DNA from: Cyanobacteria bacterium UBA8803
GTDB taxonomy: Bacteria; Cyanobacteriota; Cyanobacteriia; Cyanobacteriales; Coleofasciculaceae
Reading direction: 5' to 3'
Assembly: GCA_003505715.1 (NCBI GenBank)
Contig: DNXU01000448.1
Location: 6,677 to 41,387, forward strand
DNA: 34,711 nt
Each line of letters begins with the position of its first letter. The stretch's first letter is position 1. The notes beneath the pieces were generated by a model. The model saw only the letters and a program-made list of their open reading frames with translations. It ran no database searches and had not been told where the DNA came from. Made by a program: the position numbers and the translations under genes. Of this stretch, positions 7,415 through 15,157 are shown in pieces.

Positions 7415-10276
7415 CTAGGAACTAGTTATTTTATAGGTCTGCTGCCTTAAAAGTTGGAATCCTAAATAGCCGAGGACGACTAGGGAGGCAGTACTGATGC
7501 CTACACCAATATGAAAACTCAGAGGTTTGAAATGAAACAAGATTTGGTGTTTTCCTGCTGGGACTTTCACCCCACGCAAGACGTAGTTGGTTTGAAAGAT
7601 GTGAGCTGGTTTCCCATCAATGGTTGCTTGCCAACCTGGGTAATAAACATCACTTAAAACCAAGAAAGCTTCTGAGGCGGACTGAGTTTGAATCTTTAAG
7701 TAGGTATCGGCTAGATTGACAATTTTGGCAGTAGCTAAAGAATCAGGGTTTGGGGCTTTGAAGGCAAGAGGTTCTTCAACTAAGGCCATTTGGGATGGTT
7801 CGTAGGTGCGCCCGTCAGGTAATCGAGAGGATTGGATGGCCTGAAGCACCTCCTCGTGCTTGGCACTAACGACCTCTGGGACTAACCAGGCTCTAGGCAT
7901 TGCCCGTAAATTTTCATAGACTGTTGTTTGATTAATATCCTCGACATGATGCCACCGTGCGGTGTTAGATAGTTCAGTGATGGGGTAGGATGAATTAGTT
8001 GTATTCTCGATGAGACTAATTTTTTGTATGGCAATTGAGCCAGATGTACCCATCCATTCTAGAGATACACTTTTGACATCCGTCAGCTTATTTAATGGAA
8101 GAATACTCACATACTGATGTCCCTCACAGGTCGGGAAAGAATCTCTCACAATGGGAAAACTGCCAAAGATGGGTGCTTTTCGGTGTTGCATTTTGGGACG
8201 TACATCCGTACAGTCATAAGCCCATTCAGAAGTATCGCGGCCAGCTTGTAGGTGTTGAGTAATAATTGTGCCCTTAGCATCTATGAGTGAAATATCTAAT
8301 ACTTCAGTATTATCAGGTATTTCCGCAGAGCAACCTAATGAACTCACAATTCCAATAGCCGTTGCATTAGTGCGTTCAGGAAGGCCAAATTTTATAGAGT
8401 TAGGTACCACAAATCCACAGCCCGATCCCAATGATAAAATCAGGTTGTCCCTAGACCAAGAGACTCCGCGATTGTCCGTTATAACTGGCGATTTTGGGAG
8501 GAAGACATATCGTATAGACATAATGTCTAAACTTCGGTTATCCCTAGCAATCCAGTTGCCCTGTACCTCTCCGACTGGGTTCATTGAGAGTAACTGGCTA
8601 ACTCTAGACAGAATCAGCGGCCCGTAGCCACTAGCACTTGGAACACCCCATAGTCTGGATAGATTCGGCGCAACTGCGTCACCACCCCCAAACACTCCTT
8701 GAATTGGTAACATACGCTGTTGGCTGTCAATCAGAAGTTCTTTATACTTTTGAGCCGTAGCAGTTTGGATTAAACTATCCTGACTGGGCGAACCGTAGCG
8801 CCATTCATAAAACCAGCCGAAACTCCCCAGGTCGATCGCCACCAATAACACCAACAGTAGAAGGCTAAATCTAGACGGTTTAGCAGTAATGAAGTAGAGT
8901 AAAACTGCTATCACTAGCAAAAAAATGACCAGCGGTACGCCTACAGCTGGGTTATTCCAGGGAAAAAAACTTAGGGATTTAGCACCAGCTGCTATGGCTT
9001 TTTTCTGTAGCTGAGGGGAAAAAATAAAAATGGTGGCTAAGGCAATTGCAAACAGTCCGACGCTAACCAAAACTATTTTTAAGATCGAGCGCTTCGAGAC
9101 CGTTTGCCGCTGAATGGCTGCGACACCCAAACCAGCCAAGACACTCATTGCTAAAGCCACTTCAATCAAGTGCCGCACAGGGGCGCGGAACTTGTTGTAA
9201 ACAGGCATATTATACATTAGTCTGGCTAGAGGCGTGCCATTCCCAAGGGCTAGCAAGAGTGCGATCAAACCAGCACTTAGCCAAAACCTCGCAATCGGTC
9301 GATCTCGATTAACAATAAATCCTACCCCTGCCAGTAACAGGGGTAGTAATCCCATGTAGCCTGATATTTCCGTGAGATTCCAGTCCCCAAAGTACGGCGG
9401 ATCGAAATAGGGTTTGAACGGTCCACCACCACCAAAAAGATAGGGAAATAGCAGCTGAGTAATCTGTTCTAGTGGCAGAGAATAGCTGACAAACTGATCG
9501 AACGTCATTCGCGATCGCAATCCCAATCCTGACAGTTCGGCAGTTGGCACGATTTGAATTGCCGTTAGGCTCACGCCTAAAACTATGACAGCCAGATAGG
9601 TTCTATAATACTTCCACCGACCAACTGATGCCGTCCCACCCAGTACAAGAGCGTAGACTGTACTCAGACCGAGCCCATAAAACGATATTTGAGGATGTCC
9701 TGCCAGAATACTACAGGCCAGAGCGAAAGTGCCTGTGACCAACCAAAGTGGACTGAGGTGAGCGCAAAGTCTGGCTGTTGCCCATATCAACAGGGGCATC
9801 CATGCAGCGGCATGAATAATGGCAGTATGGCCTAAATGAGCCATCATAAAACCCGTCATGCCGTAGACTATGCCACTAACCAGTGCTGCTAGTCGTGAAT
9901 GGGTGAGGCTGTAAACATAGCCATAGGTGAAGCAGCTTGCTAATACATAAGCTGAGATTACAAAGGCATTCCAAGAGTTGGGAATTAGAGAAAAAAGCAG
10001 AGAAGGGGGATACCAAGTCTGAATTTGCGGGTCAGCGGCTACAGGAAACCCCGACCAAATAAGATCTGTCCATAGAGTTCGGACACCGTAGAAGCCTGGT
10101 AGGTAGAAAACTACTCCATCTCCAGGTGCTAGCACTCCGCCTGAGAATATGACTGGGGAAAAGAAAAAGGTATAGAATAACGAGAAAACTAGAGCTACTA
10201 AGAGCGTATGAGGTATCCGCTCTTTCAGCTGGTAGGTTTTATTGAAGTTATCAATAATGTTCACAAAATACCTCAT
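7415..10276 (-). CDS. YfhO-family large membrane protein (GT-C-like)
   Basis: This is a polytopic membrane protein of the YfhO type, thought to act in glycosylation of surface polymers with lipid-linked sugars. A dozen or so hydrophobic helices occupy the N-terminal half, beginning with LLVALVFSLFYTFFF. An extracytoplasmic domain follows, then the family's C-terminal signature VLSDVYYPGWQATIDGKPAH and a last helix (GVGISTASLVVLGYLGF). The extracytoplasmic part holds four cysteines (GSGCGF, SLGCSA, YDCTD, PTCEG) that could pair as disulfides. The frame opens at 10426, but that would overlap the preceding glycosyltransferase by 68 bases; the ATG at 10276 avoids this and begins just before the first helix. 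The length from there is 953 residues. A GT-C fold is inferred. Confidence 0.88.
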   Translation of the reverse strand: MRYFVNIIDNFNKTYQLKERIPHTLLVALVFSLFYTFFFSPVIFSGGVLAPGDGVVFYLPGFYGVRTLWTDLIWSGFPVAADPQIQTWYPPSLLFSLIPNSWNAFVISAYVLASCFTYGYVYSLTHSRLAALVSGIVYGMTGFMMAHLGHTAIIHAAAWMPLLIWATARLCAHLSPLWLVTGTFALACSILAGHPQISFYGLGLSTVYALVLGGTASVGRWKYYRTYLAVIVLGVSLTAIQIVPTAELSGLGLRSRMTFDQFVSYSLPLEQITQLLFPYLFGGGGPFKPYFDPPYFGDWNLTEISGYMGLLPLLLAGVGFIVNRDRPIARFWLSAGLIALLLALGNGTPLARLMYNMPVYNKFRAPVRHLIEVALAMSVLAGLGVAAIQRQTVSKRSILKIVLVSVGLFAIALATIFIFSPQLQKKAIAAGAKSLSFFPWNNPAVGVPLVIFLLVIAVLLYFITAKPSRFSLLLLVLLVAIDLGSFGWFYEWRYGSPSQDSLIQTATAQKYKELLIDSQQRMLPIQGVFGGGDAVAPNLSRLWGVPSASGYGPLILSRVSQLLSMNPVGEVQGNWIARDNRSLDIMSIRYVFLPKSPVITDNRGVSWSRDNLILSLGSGCGFVVPNSIKFGLPERTNATAIGIVSSLGCSAEIPDNTEVLDISLIDAKGTIITQHLQAGRDTSEWAYDCTDVRPKMQHRKAPIFGSFPIVRDSFPTCEGHQYVSILPLNKLTDVKSVSLEWMGTSGSIAIQKISLIENTTNSSYPITELSNTARWHHVEDINQTTVYENLRAMPRAWLVPEVVSAKHEEVLQAIQSSRLPDGRTYEPSQMALVEEPLAFKAPNPDSLATAKIVNLADTYLKIQTQSASEAFLVLSDVYYPGWQATIDGKPAHIFQTNYVLRGVKVPAGKHQILFHFKPLSFHIGVGISTASLVVLGYLGFQLLRQQTYKITSS

Positions 10277-10358
10277 GCTAAAACCACAATCGGTAGATAT
10301 TACTTGTTTATAGCCTCTTATTAATTTGAGTAAATAGTTCACACCAAAAATGTTTTTA

Positions 10359-11525
10359 TTATGAAATATCAATTTTCTGTAAATAAATACTCTCAATAAT
10401 TGACCATTTATAATTTGTCTCCACAAAATGTTTTCCTTGCTTTCCTAGCTGATTCCTTACCCTTTCATCCATTATTTCTATCGCTACCTGAAACTCATCT
10501 TTACTCGCATACCAAAGTCCACCTTGCGCTCTACGACACTGTCCCACTAACACTGGACATTTGCCATTGACCAATACTGGCTTACTTACAGCCCAGGCTT
10601 CTAAGAGTACCATAGAAAGGCTTTCGTAAGGCGAGGGCATGACCAGAAGATCGCAAGCAGCTAGAGCATTCCATTTGGTTTGCTCATCTACAAAACCCAA
10701 GGCTATGATGTCTGGATGCTTGGGAATTTGCATGGTCGGCTTACCGAGCAAGATGAGTTTCCGCGATCGCAATTCCCGCGATCGCAATTCCATAAAGTAA
10801 CGTAAGAGCTTTTCACACCCCTTCGATGGATCGATCCTGCCAATATACAATAGAAACGGATCGTTGATGTCATATTGCTGCCGGAAATCTGCTCCACTGT
10901 AGGCTGGCGGTGGTTCTACCGCTATCCCCGCTACTGGCCCGTCACAGTTGACCTTAGGAAAACGTGCCTTGACAAAATCCCGTTCTTCTACGGTATTAAA
11001 GATAAAGCCACGGGGTTTTTCAAACAACACATCCCACATGCTCATGTAAATTGGCCATTCGTTATGAGCCAACGGCGCTAAATAAGCTTTTTGAGCGACC
11101 AAGGGCAAAATAAAGTAAGTTGTGGCATATAAGTAAGTAAAAAAAATAAAAGCATCATAGTTATTTTGATGCTCTTTAACATAACCAATCAGCTCGGTAG
11201 ACCAGGGTCCTTGAGCTATCATCCAAGCTTCTTGATCGCCTAAAGATGCCTCTCGTATACGAGGATAAATTTTTTCCGACAAATGATTAAACGAGGCTAT
11301 ATCGCGCTGTTGTACTACTGGGAAACGGCGTACCTTAACACTAGCGACCTCTGTAACTCCTGGTGAATAGTGGTTCTGCCAGCTCATGTAGTCCAGGGCA
11401 CAAGTTGTCAGAATTTCTATATCCCAATACTGAGACATCCGTTCAGCAATCTTGAGACATAGAGCTTCTGCCCCACCATTAACTTCTAATCCACAACGTT
11501 GGACTACAAAAGCGATCTTGGTCAT
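10359..11525 (-). CDS. GT4-family glycosyltransferase
   Basis: GT-B glycosyltransferase for chain assembly in the cytoplasm. The donor-side start shows GLEVNGGAEALC (12-23), a GT4 glycine loop. YIGRIDPSKG is at about 227-236 and the EX7E motif ESLSMVLLE at 301-309. Its N-terminal half resembles that of the 776-residue double glycosyltransferase in the same operon (shared NGGAE/KGGAE loop, LTTC strand, tyrosine-rich TYLY/PYLY and PLVA segments), so the two look paralogous. Residues 246-255 are a perfect doubled ELRSR caused by a 15-base tandem repeat. Its start overlaps the upstream methyltransferase stop by one base (TAATG), indicating coupling. Confidence 0.92.
   Translation of the reverse strand: MTKIAFVVQRCGLEVNGGAEALCLKIAERMSQYWDIEILTTCALDYMSWQNHYSPGVTEVASVKVRRFPVVQQRDIASFNHLSEKIYPRIREASLGDQEAWMIAQGPWSTELIGYVKEHQNNYDAFIFFTYLYATTYFILPLVAQKAYLAPLAHNEWPIYMSMWDVLFEKPRGFIFNTVEERDFVKARFPKVNCDGPVAGIAVEPPPAYSGADFRQQYDINDPFLLYIGRIDPSKGCEKLLRYFMELRSRELRSRKLILLGKPTMQIPKHPDIIALGFVDEQTKWNALAACDLLVMPSPYESLSMVLLEAWAVSKPVLVNGKCPVLVGQCRRAQGGLWYASKDEFQVAIEIMDERVRNQLGKQGKHFVETNYKWSIIESIYLQKIDIS
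10761..10790. repeat. In-frame 15-base tandem duplication carrying two HIP1 octamers
   Basis: The unit CCGCGATCGCAATTC is repeated perfectly at 10761-10775 and 10776-10790, each copy containing GCGATCGC. On the coding (minus) strand it gives ELRSR twice at residues 246-255 of the GT4 enzyme, lengthening the segment after the YIGR strand without breaking the frame. Confidence 0.95.
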
Positions 11526-12466
11526 TACTCTAGTTGATCGGGTGGTAAACTTCTATATAAAAAAGCAGGCTTTTTATCTTTGGCTGGCTTATCGTTAATT
11601 GCTCTGACAAAGATATATTGACCTAAATCAAATTGCCGTTTTTTGAGAAAAGGTTTTAAATTATAAACTGAACAGTACCCATTAGCCTCATTTTGATGTA
11701 CATCAGCCGTAAACATGAAGTCAATTGAGAAACCGAGATGGTCAAGGAGTAAGTACAAATCATGCCGATTATACTCGCGGTTATGCCTGCCGTAAGGCCC
11801 GTACCCTGAATAAGGATCGTAAATGTTAGCCCCGCTTATCATTCTACAAACATTTTCCAACCGATTTACATTTGGTGTAGTTATTACTAGCACACCTTTC
11901 GGCTTCAAGATTCTCTTGATCTCCTTCAGCGCTGCGATCGGATCGATGAGTAAATGTTCTATTATTTCACAAAATAGAACCACATCAAATTCTTCATCAC
12001 GAAAAGGGAATGAATCGTTTTCTATATTAAAATGGCTCGATTCAAGCTTCAGCGAGCATTCCTCTTTAGAGTTAAAGTCTTTATAGTATACTTCTTGTAC
12101 AACTCGCTCTTGATGAGCTGAACCAAAGTAGTTCGCTAGAGACAGCTCCAATTGAGTGAACTGTCTGATTAACATCGTTGTAAAATAGGGATTTGCACCT
12201 AATTCTAGGCAGTTGCCAGCTAAATTTTTGACAAGTCCATAAGTATAGACAAATCTTCTGAAATCCTGTTGGCAGTAATTAGCCATTTCTTGAGGGGGAG
12301 CATCTGACACGAGTACGGATTTCACAAAATTAAATAACTCATTTTCGGAAATTCCTGCTGGTAGAGGCAATTCCGGAGTTAGGGGAAACACTTGATTGGG
12401 GTTCAGTGCTAAAGTTCTCTTGATTTTACCCTTAATTTTCTGCCAAAAATCATCTAACTTCATCAT
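11525..12466 (-). CDS. Class I SAM-dependent methyltransferase
   Basis: A predicted glycan methyltransferase. Motif I reads CLELGANPYFTTML, about residues 86-99 from the chosen start, a variant in which the usual GxGxG is replaced by GANPY, seen in a subgroup of polysaccharide-cluster enzymes. FDVVLFCEIIEHL and the post-motif ILKPKGVLVITTPN follow, then a GYGPYGRHNREY segment likely near the substrate. The frame opens with GTG at 12562, overlapping the upstream methyltransferase by 34 bases. The paired ATGs at 12466 and 12463 avoid this and give a lysine-rich start (MMKLDDFWQK), but no strong ribosome-binding site supports either choice. Its stop overlaps the next start by one base. Confidence 0.85.
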   Translation of the reverse strand: MMKLDDFWQKIKGKIKRTLALNPNQVFPLTPELPLPAGISENELFNFVKSVLVSDAPPQEMANYCQQDFRRFVYTYGLVKNLAGNCLELGANPYFTTMLIRQFTQLELSLANYFGSAHQERVVQEVYYKDFNSKEECSLKLESSHFNIENDSFPFRDEEFDVVLFCEIIEHLLIDPIAALKEIKRILKPKGVLVITTPNVNRLENVCRMISGANIYDPYSGYGPYGRHNREYNRHDLYLLLDHLGFSIDFMFTADVHQNEANGYCSVYNLKPFLKKRQFDLGQYIFVRAINDKPAKDKKPAFLYRSLPPDQLE

Positions 12467-12528
12467 ATAAGTGCTTATTAGTGCCTCAGCTAGATCGGTT
12501 TGGTTATAAAAACAGCTCTGCCTTTGTA

Positions 12529-13683
12529 TTATTTCGTGACATAATAAAGGAAACTTAACCACCCCGAACCTGCCGAATTGTCTGGCTGAACATCTAAAAC
12601 TTTTCCACCGCTCGTCTCAAGTAATTCCATAATGATATTTTGGGGAATTCCGTACATTTCCATACTAGGAACAAGAAAGGGCGAACTTGAGGGGGGCTGG
12701 AAGAAGGAGCTAAAACTTCGATAGAAGTGCCCCATCTTATCAGTTATTCCTTTAAGTTTACTGGCATTCTCAACTCGAACCATAATTTTCGCTGTTTGAG
12801 AACCTTTGTCTTTAAACCACGTTACTTGCTCGTGAACCATATCGAGTTCCATCAAGTAAGTACCTGGCTCTATAGGAACCGTAGCATTCAGTAACATTTC
12901 AACCTCTTCCATTGGCTTCACATTCTTGGGTAAAGGAGTTCTACCATCATCATTGGCAACAGGCTTACCTCTTTGATCTAGCCAATGGTTGCCCAGATTA
13001 ATCTGGTACTTACCCTGAGATTCTTGGAACGATGGCCAGATAGTATCGCTGATATTTTTAATTTTTACTTTAACAGCAACTTCAGAGGCAGATTTGGCAA
13101 TCAGAGATGCTTCTTCTATAGTAATTTCGGCTCGGTATGCTGAGTCTGCCAAAGCGTTAATTGACTCAACTGGAGCTAACTCACTAGGGATTTGAAAAGC
13201 TAGTAAACCGCCAGGATTAAGAACACGCAAGAATTCTTTGATATAGTTCTTGCTATACTCTGGGCTGATATGTTGAAGAACAATATTAGAATAAATAAGA
13301 TTGAAATAATTATCCTTAAATAAGCTTAGATCGCTACCTTCATTGAGGTAGTACTGGCATTTATTGCCATGACGGTTGGACTTTCTAGCCAGTTCAATCA
13401 TGGATGGAGCAATGTCTACACCATAACATTCATCAAAATAACAGCTAAGTGCTTGAGTTAGCCGCCCAGCACCACAGCCAAAGTCCAAGGCTCTTTTATA
13501 AGATAAAGAAATACCAAACGACTCAATAGACTTAAGGAGAGCCGCTATTTCAGCTTCACCTGTCTTAAAAAACTCATCAGGGTGCCATTTATTTCCTTTT
13601 TTGGTCGGATCGGACAAAATTGACCAAAAGGGGTCACGTCTACCCAGTTCATCCCAATTTTTCTGTAGTCTTTTGAGTTTCAT
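12529..13683 (-). CDS. SAM methyltransferase with an Ig-like domain inserted before its last strands
   Basis: Predicted glycan methyltransferase. The Rossmann core has motif I ALDFGCGAGRLTQAL (65-79), YGVDIAPSMIELA, and VLNPGGLLAFQIPSE (154-168). The core then breaks: residues about 183-305 form a beta-sandwich-like domain with a tryptophan/glycine pattern (INLGNHWLDQRGK, PGTYLMELDMVHEQVTWF). After it, residues about 338-384 look like the missing final helix and beta hairpin of the methyltransferase fold, ending LSFLYYVTK. The same domain is appended to the C-terminus of the neighbouring methyltransferase, so it is a mobile module, perhaps sugar-binding. The ATG at 13683 has AAGGAG about 8 bases upstream. 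Confidence 0.88.
   Translation of the reverse strand: MKLKRLQKNWDELGRRDPFWSILSDPTKKGNKWHPDEFFKTGEAEIAALLKSIESFGISLSYKRALDFGCGAGRLTQALSCYFDECYGVDIAPSMIELARKSNRHGNKCQYYLNEGSDLSLFKDNYFNLIYSNIVLQHISPEYSKNYIKEFLRVLNPGGLLAFQIPSELAPVESINALADSAYRAEITIEEASLIAKSASEVAVKVKIKNISDTIWPSFQESQGKYQINLGNHWLDQRGKPVANDDGRTPLPKNVKPMEEVEMLLNATVPIEPGTYLMELDMVHEQVTWFKDKGSQTAKIMVRVENASKLKGITDKMGHFYRSFSSFFQPPSSSPFLVPSMEMYGIPQNIIMELLETSGGKVLDVQPDNSAGSGWLSFLYYVTK
12769..13137 (-). other. Inserted Ig-like beta domain (region of the methyltransferase gene)
   Basis: Encodes residues about 183-305 of the preceding entry's protein. Shared markers with the neighbour's C-terminal domain (13751-14122) are N-I-S/G-x-x-x-W, LGxHxLDxxGK, DxxR, a P-G/KG-x-Y-x-LExDxV turn, E-x-V-x-WF and GSxT. 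The boundaries are estimates made by comparing the two proteins by eye. Confidence 0.7.
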
Positions 13684-13691
13684 CTCGTTTA

Positions 13692-13697
13692 CTCCTT
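13692..13697 (-). promoter_or_regulatory. Strong ribosome-binding site for the 384-residue methyltransferase
   Basis: AAGGAG on the minus strand, about 8 bases ahead of the ATG at 13683, in a 64-base gap that is the longest break within the 10359-18719 run. It fixes this start. Confidence 0.6.
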
Positions 13698-13747
13698 CTG
13701 CTACTCTAAACTTTAACTTTATCGAAATTTCTGTCCGAACTCATCAC

Positions 13748-15157
13748 TTAGATTACTTCAATTTCAATCCGCGTGGTCAGAGAACCGTTCAGACTAAACC
13801 AGCAAACTCCCTCGCTAACAAGATCGAACTCCAAAATATAACTTCCTTTTGCAGGTAAGGGAACTTGTAGTTCAAAATTTAACGTTTCTTTAGGTAAAAT
13901 AGGTCTATCTTCATTAGGGATAAGAGCCTGACGGAAATAATCGTAATTAATTTGTTTTCCCGACTTATCCAACAGGTGAATTCCGAGGTTCACAGCTCCG
14001 ACCTGCGCTGTTGTTGACAGCCAAACGATGTTACCTATATTAGTAACAGTAACATCAGTACGAAGGGATAGACCTTCCTTCAGCTTTGTTTCATACGCTT
14101 TGATATCTAATTGCGCAGCCAGTCCTGCTCTTTGACGGCTATCTGGAATGGGAGCATCGCCTTTGTGCAGAAAGAAAACTCTGCGATTTTCCATAGAATT
14201 TAAGGTAGCCTGTATATAATTATCGATCGTTTCTCCACCTTGTAAAAAGTCTGCAAATTTTTCTAAATTAACTTGCAATGGCAAGGCATTGAAGATTGCT
14301 AGTTCTAGTTTTGCAAAGCCTATTTTCTGAGCATAGCCCCAAATTTCCTTAACATCTATATCATTCTCTATTACCTTAAAATTGCGCATTTCATGCTGAG
14401 ATTGTGGTGATTGAGAATGATATTCACCTGGCTCAGAAAAGCCAGCAATGCCCCCTTGTTTTAAAATACGGCAAAGTTCGCTTAAAACGCAATCTGGATT
14501 AGGAACGTGATGAAAAGCATCTAAACAGATAATACGATCGACGCTTTCATCAGGAAGGTTAATTTGATAACCGTTAAACTGTAGGAACTGTGGAGGAGGC
14601 CGATCTCCTATAACAGGCTGACGATGGTATAATTCTTGCCCCATCTTGAGCGCCGAAGGGGATACATCTAAGGCAATGACGTGACAGCCTAACTGAGTCA
14701 GATATCTAGATATCCAACAGGAACCAGCTCCGAAATCAAGTACAGCCATTCCTGGTAGAATTTGTAAACCTTGCAGAACCTGGCTAAAACCCAAGAGGAG
14801 TTCGGGGGTTTCATTTATGGAGGCAAAAGGCTTTGATAAGTGGTAGTTCCAATCCGTCAATCTGGCAAAATAGTCTTCAGCTGTTTGACACAGTTCTTCT
14901 ACGCTTAATTGTTTAATCAGCTCTTTGACATCTATTAACTCTGGGGATGTCGAAGCAGGAGTTTCGGGTATCTCTAAGCGCTCGATTGAAAGCTGTTCAG
15001 CAAGCTGATAATCTGGCTCTTGCTGTAAGGATAAATCCTGGGATTTGAGCAAAGGAAATTTTTCCAGATGATACTTCTGTCTTGGCTCTAAGATTGCTTC
15101 AAGATTTTTGGTAACTTTTTTTAAATTATTAAATAGATTATTTAATAAATCAATCAT
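13748..15157 (-). CDS. SAM methyltransferase with C-terminal Ig-like domain
   Basis: Predicted glycan methyltransferase with three parts. Residues 1-100 are a charged, poorly conserved lead-in with a short helix. Residues about 110-330 are the Rossmann core, with AVLDFGAGSCWISRYL (138-153), VIALDVSPSALKMG (160-173) and IICLDAFHHVPNPD (209-222). Residues about 346-469 are a beta domain matching the one inserted in the next gene downstream (VNLGIHLLDKSGK, GSYILEFDLVSEGVCWF). The core resembles UbiE/Methyltransf_11 enzymes. The ATG at 15157 overlaps the stop of the double glycosyltransferase by one base (TAATG). The two domain-sharing genes are adjacent, consistent with their acting on the same chain. 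Confidence 0.87.
   Translation of the reverse strand: MIDLLNNLFNNLKKVTKNLEAILEPRQKYHLEKFPLLKSQDLSLQQEPDYQLAEQLSIERLEIPETPASTSPELIDVKELIKQLSVEELCQTAEDYFARLTDWNYHLSKPFASINETPELLLGFSQVLQGLQILPGMAVLDFGAGSCWISRYLTQLGCHVIALDVSPSALKMGQELYHRQPVIGDRPPPQFLQFNGYQINLPDESVDRIICLDAFHHVPNPDCVLSELCRILKQGGIAGFSEPGEYHSQSPQSQHEMRNFKVIENDIDVKEIWGYAQKIGFAKLELAIFNALPLQVNLEKFADFLQGGETIDNYIQATLNSMENRRVFFLHKGDAPIPDSRQRAGLAAQLDIKAYETKLKEGLSLRTDVTVTNIGNIVWLSTTAQVGAVNLGIHLLDKSGKQINYDYFRQALIPNEDRPILPKETLNFELQVPLPAKGSYILEFDLVSEGVCWFSLNGSLTTRIEIEVI
13751..14122 (-). other. C-terminal Ig-like beta domain (region of the methyltransferase gene)
   Basis: Encodes residues about 346-469. It pairs with the inserted domain at 12769-13137 through the same W, LGxHxLD, LExD and WF landmarks at nearly identical spacing. 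Confidence 0.7.

Noticed and set aside
8268..8627. Plus-strand 119-residue ORF inside the YfhO-like gene
   Set aside because: It is the antisense shadow of a well-supported long coding region with a family signature; no ribosome-binding site or recognisable motif.
10276..10426. The long N-terminal extension (50 residues) of the YfhO-like protein
   Set aside because: It would overlap the preceding glycosyltransferase gene by 68 bases and lacks family resemblance; the ATG at 10276 starts just before the first helix.
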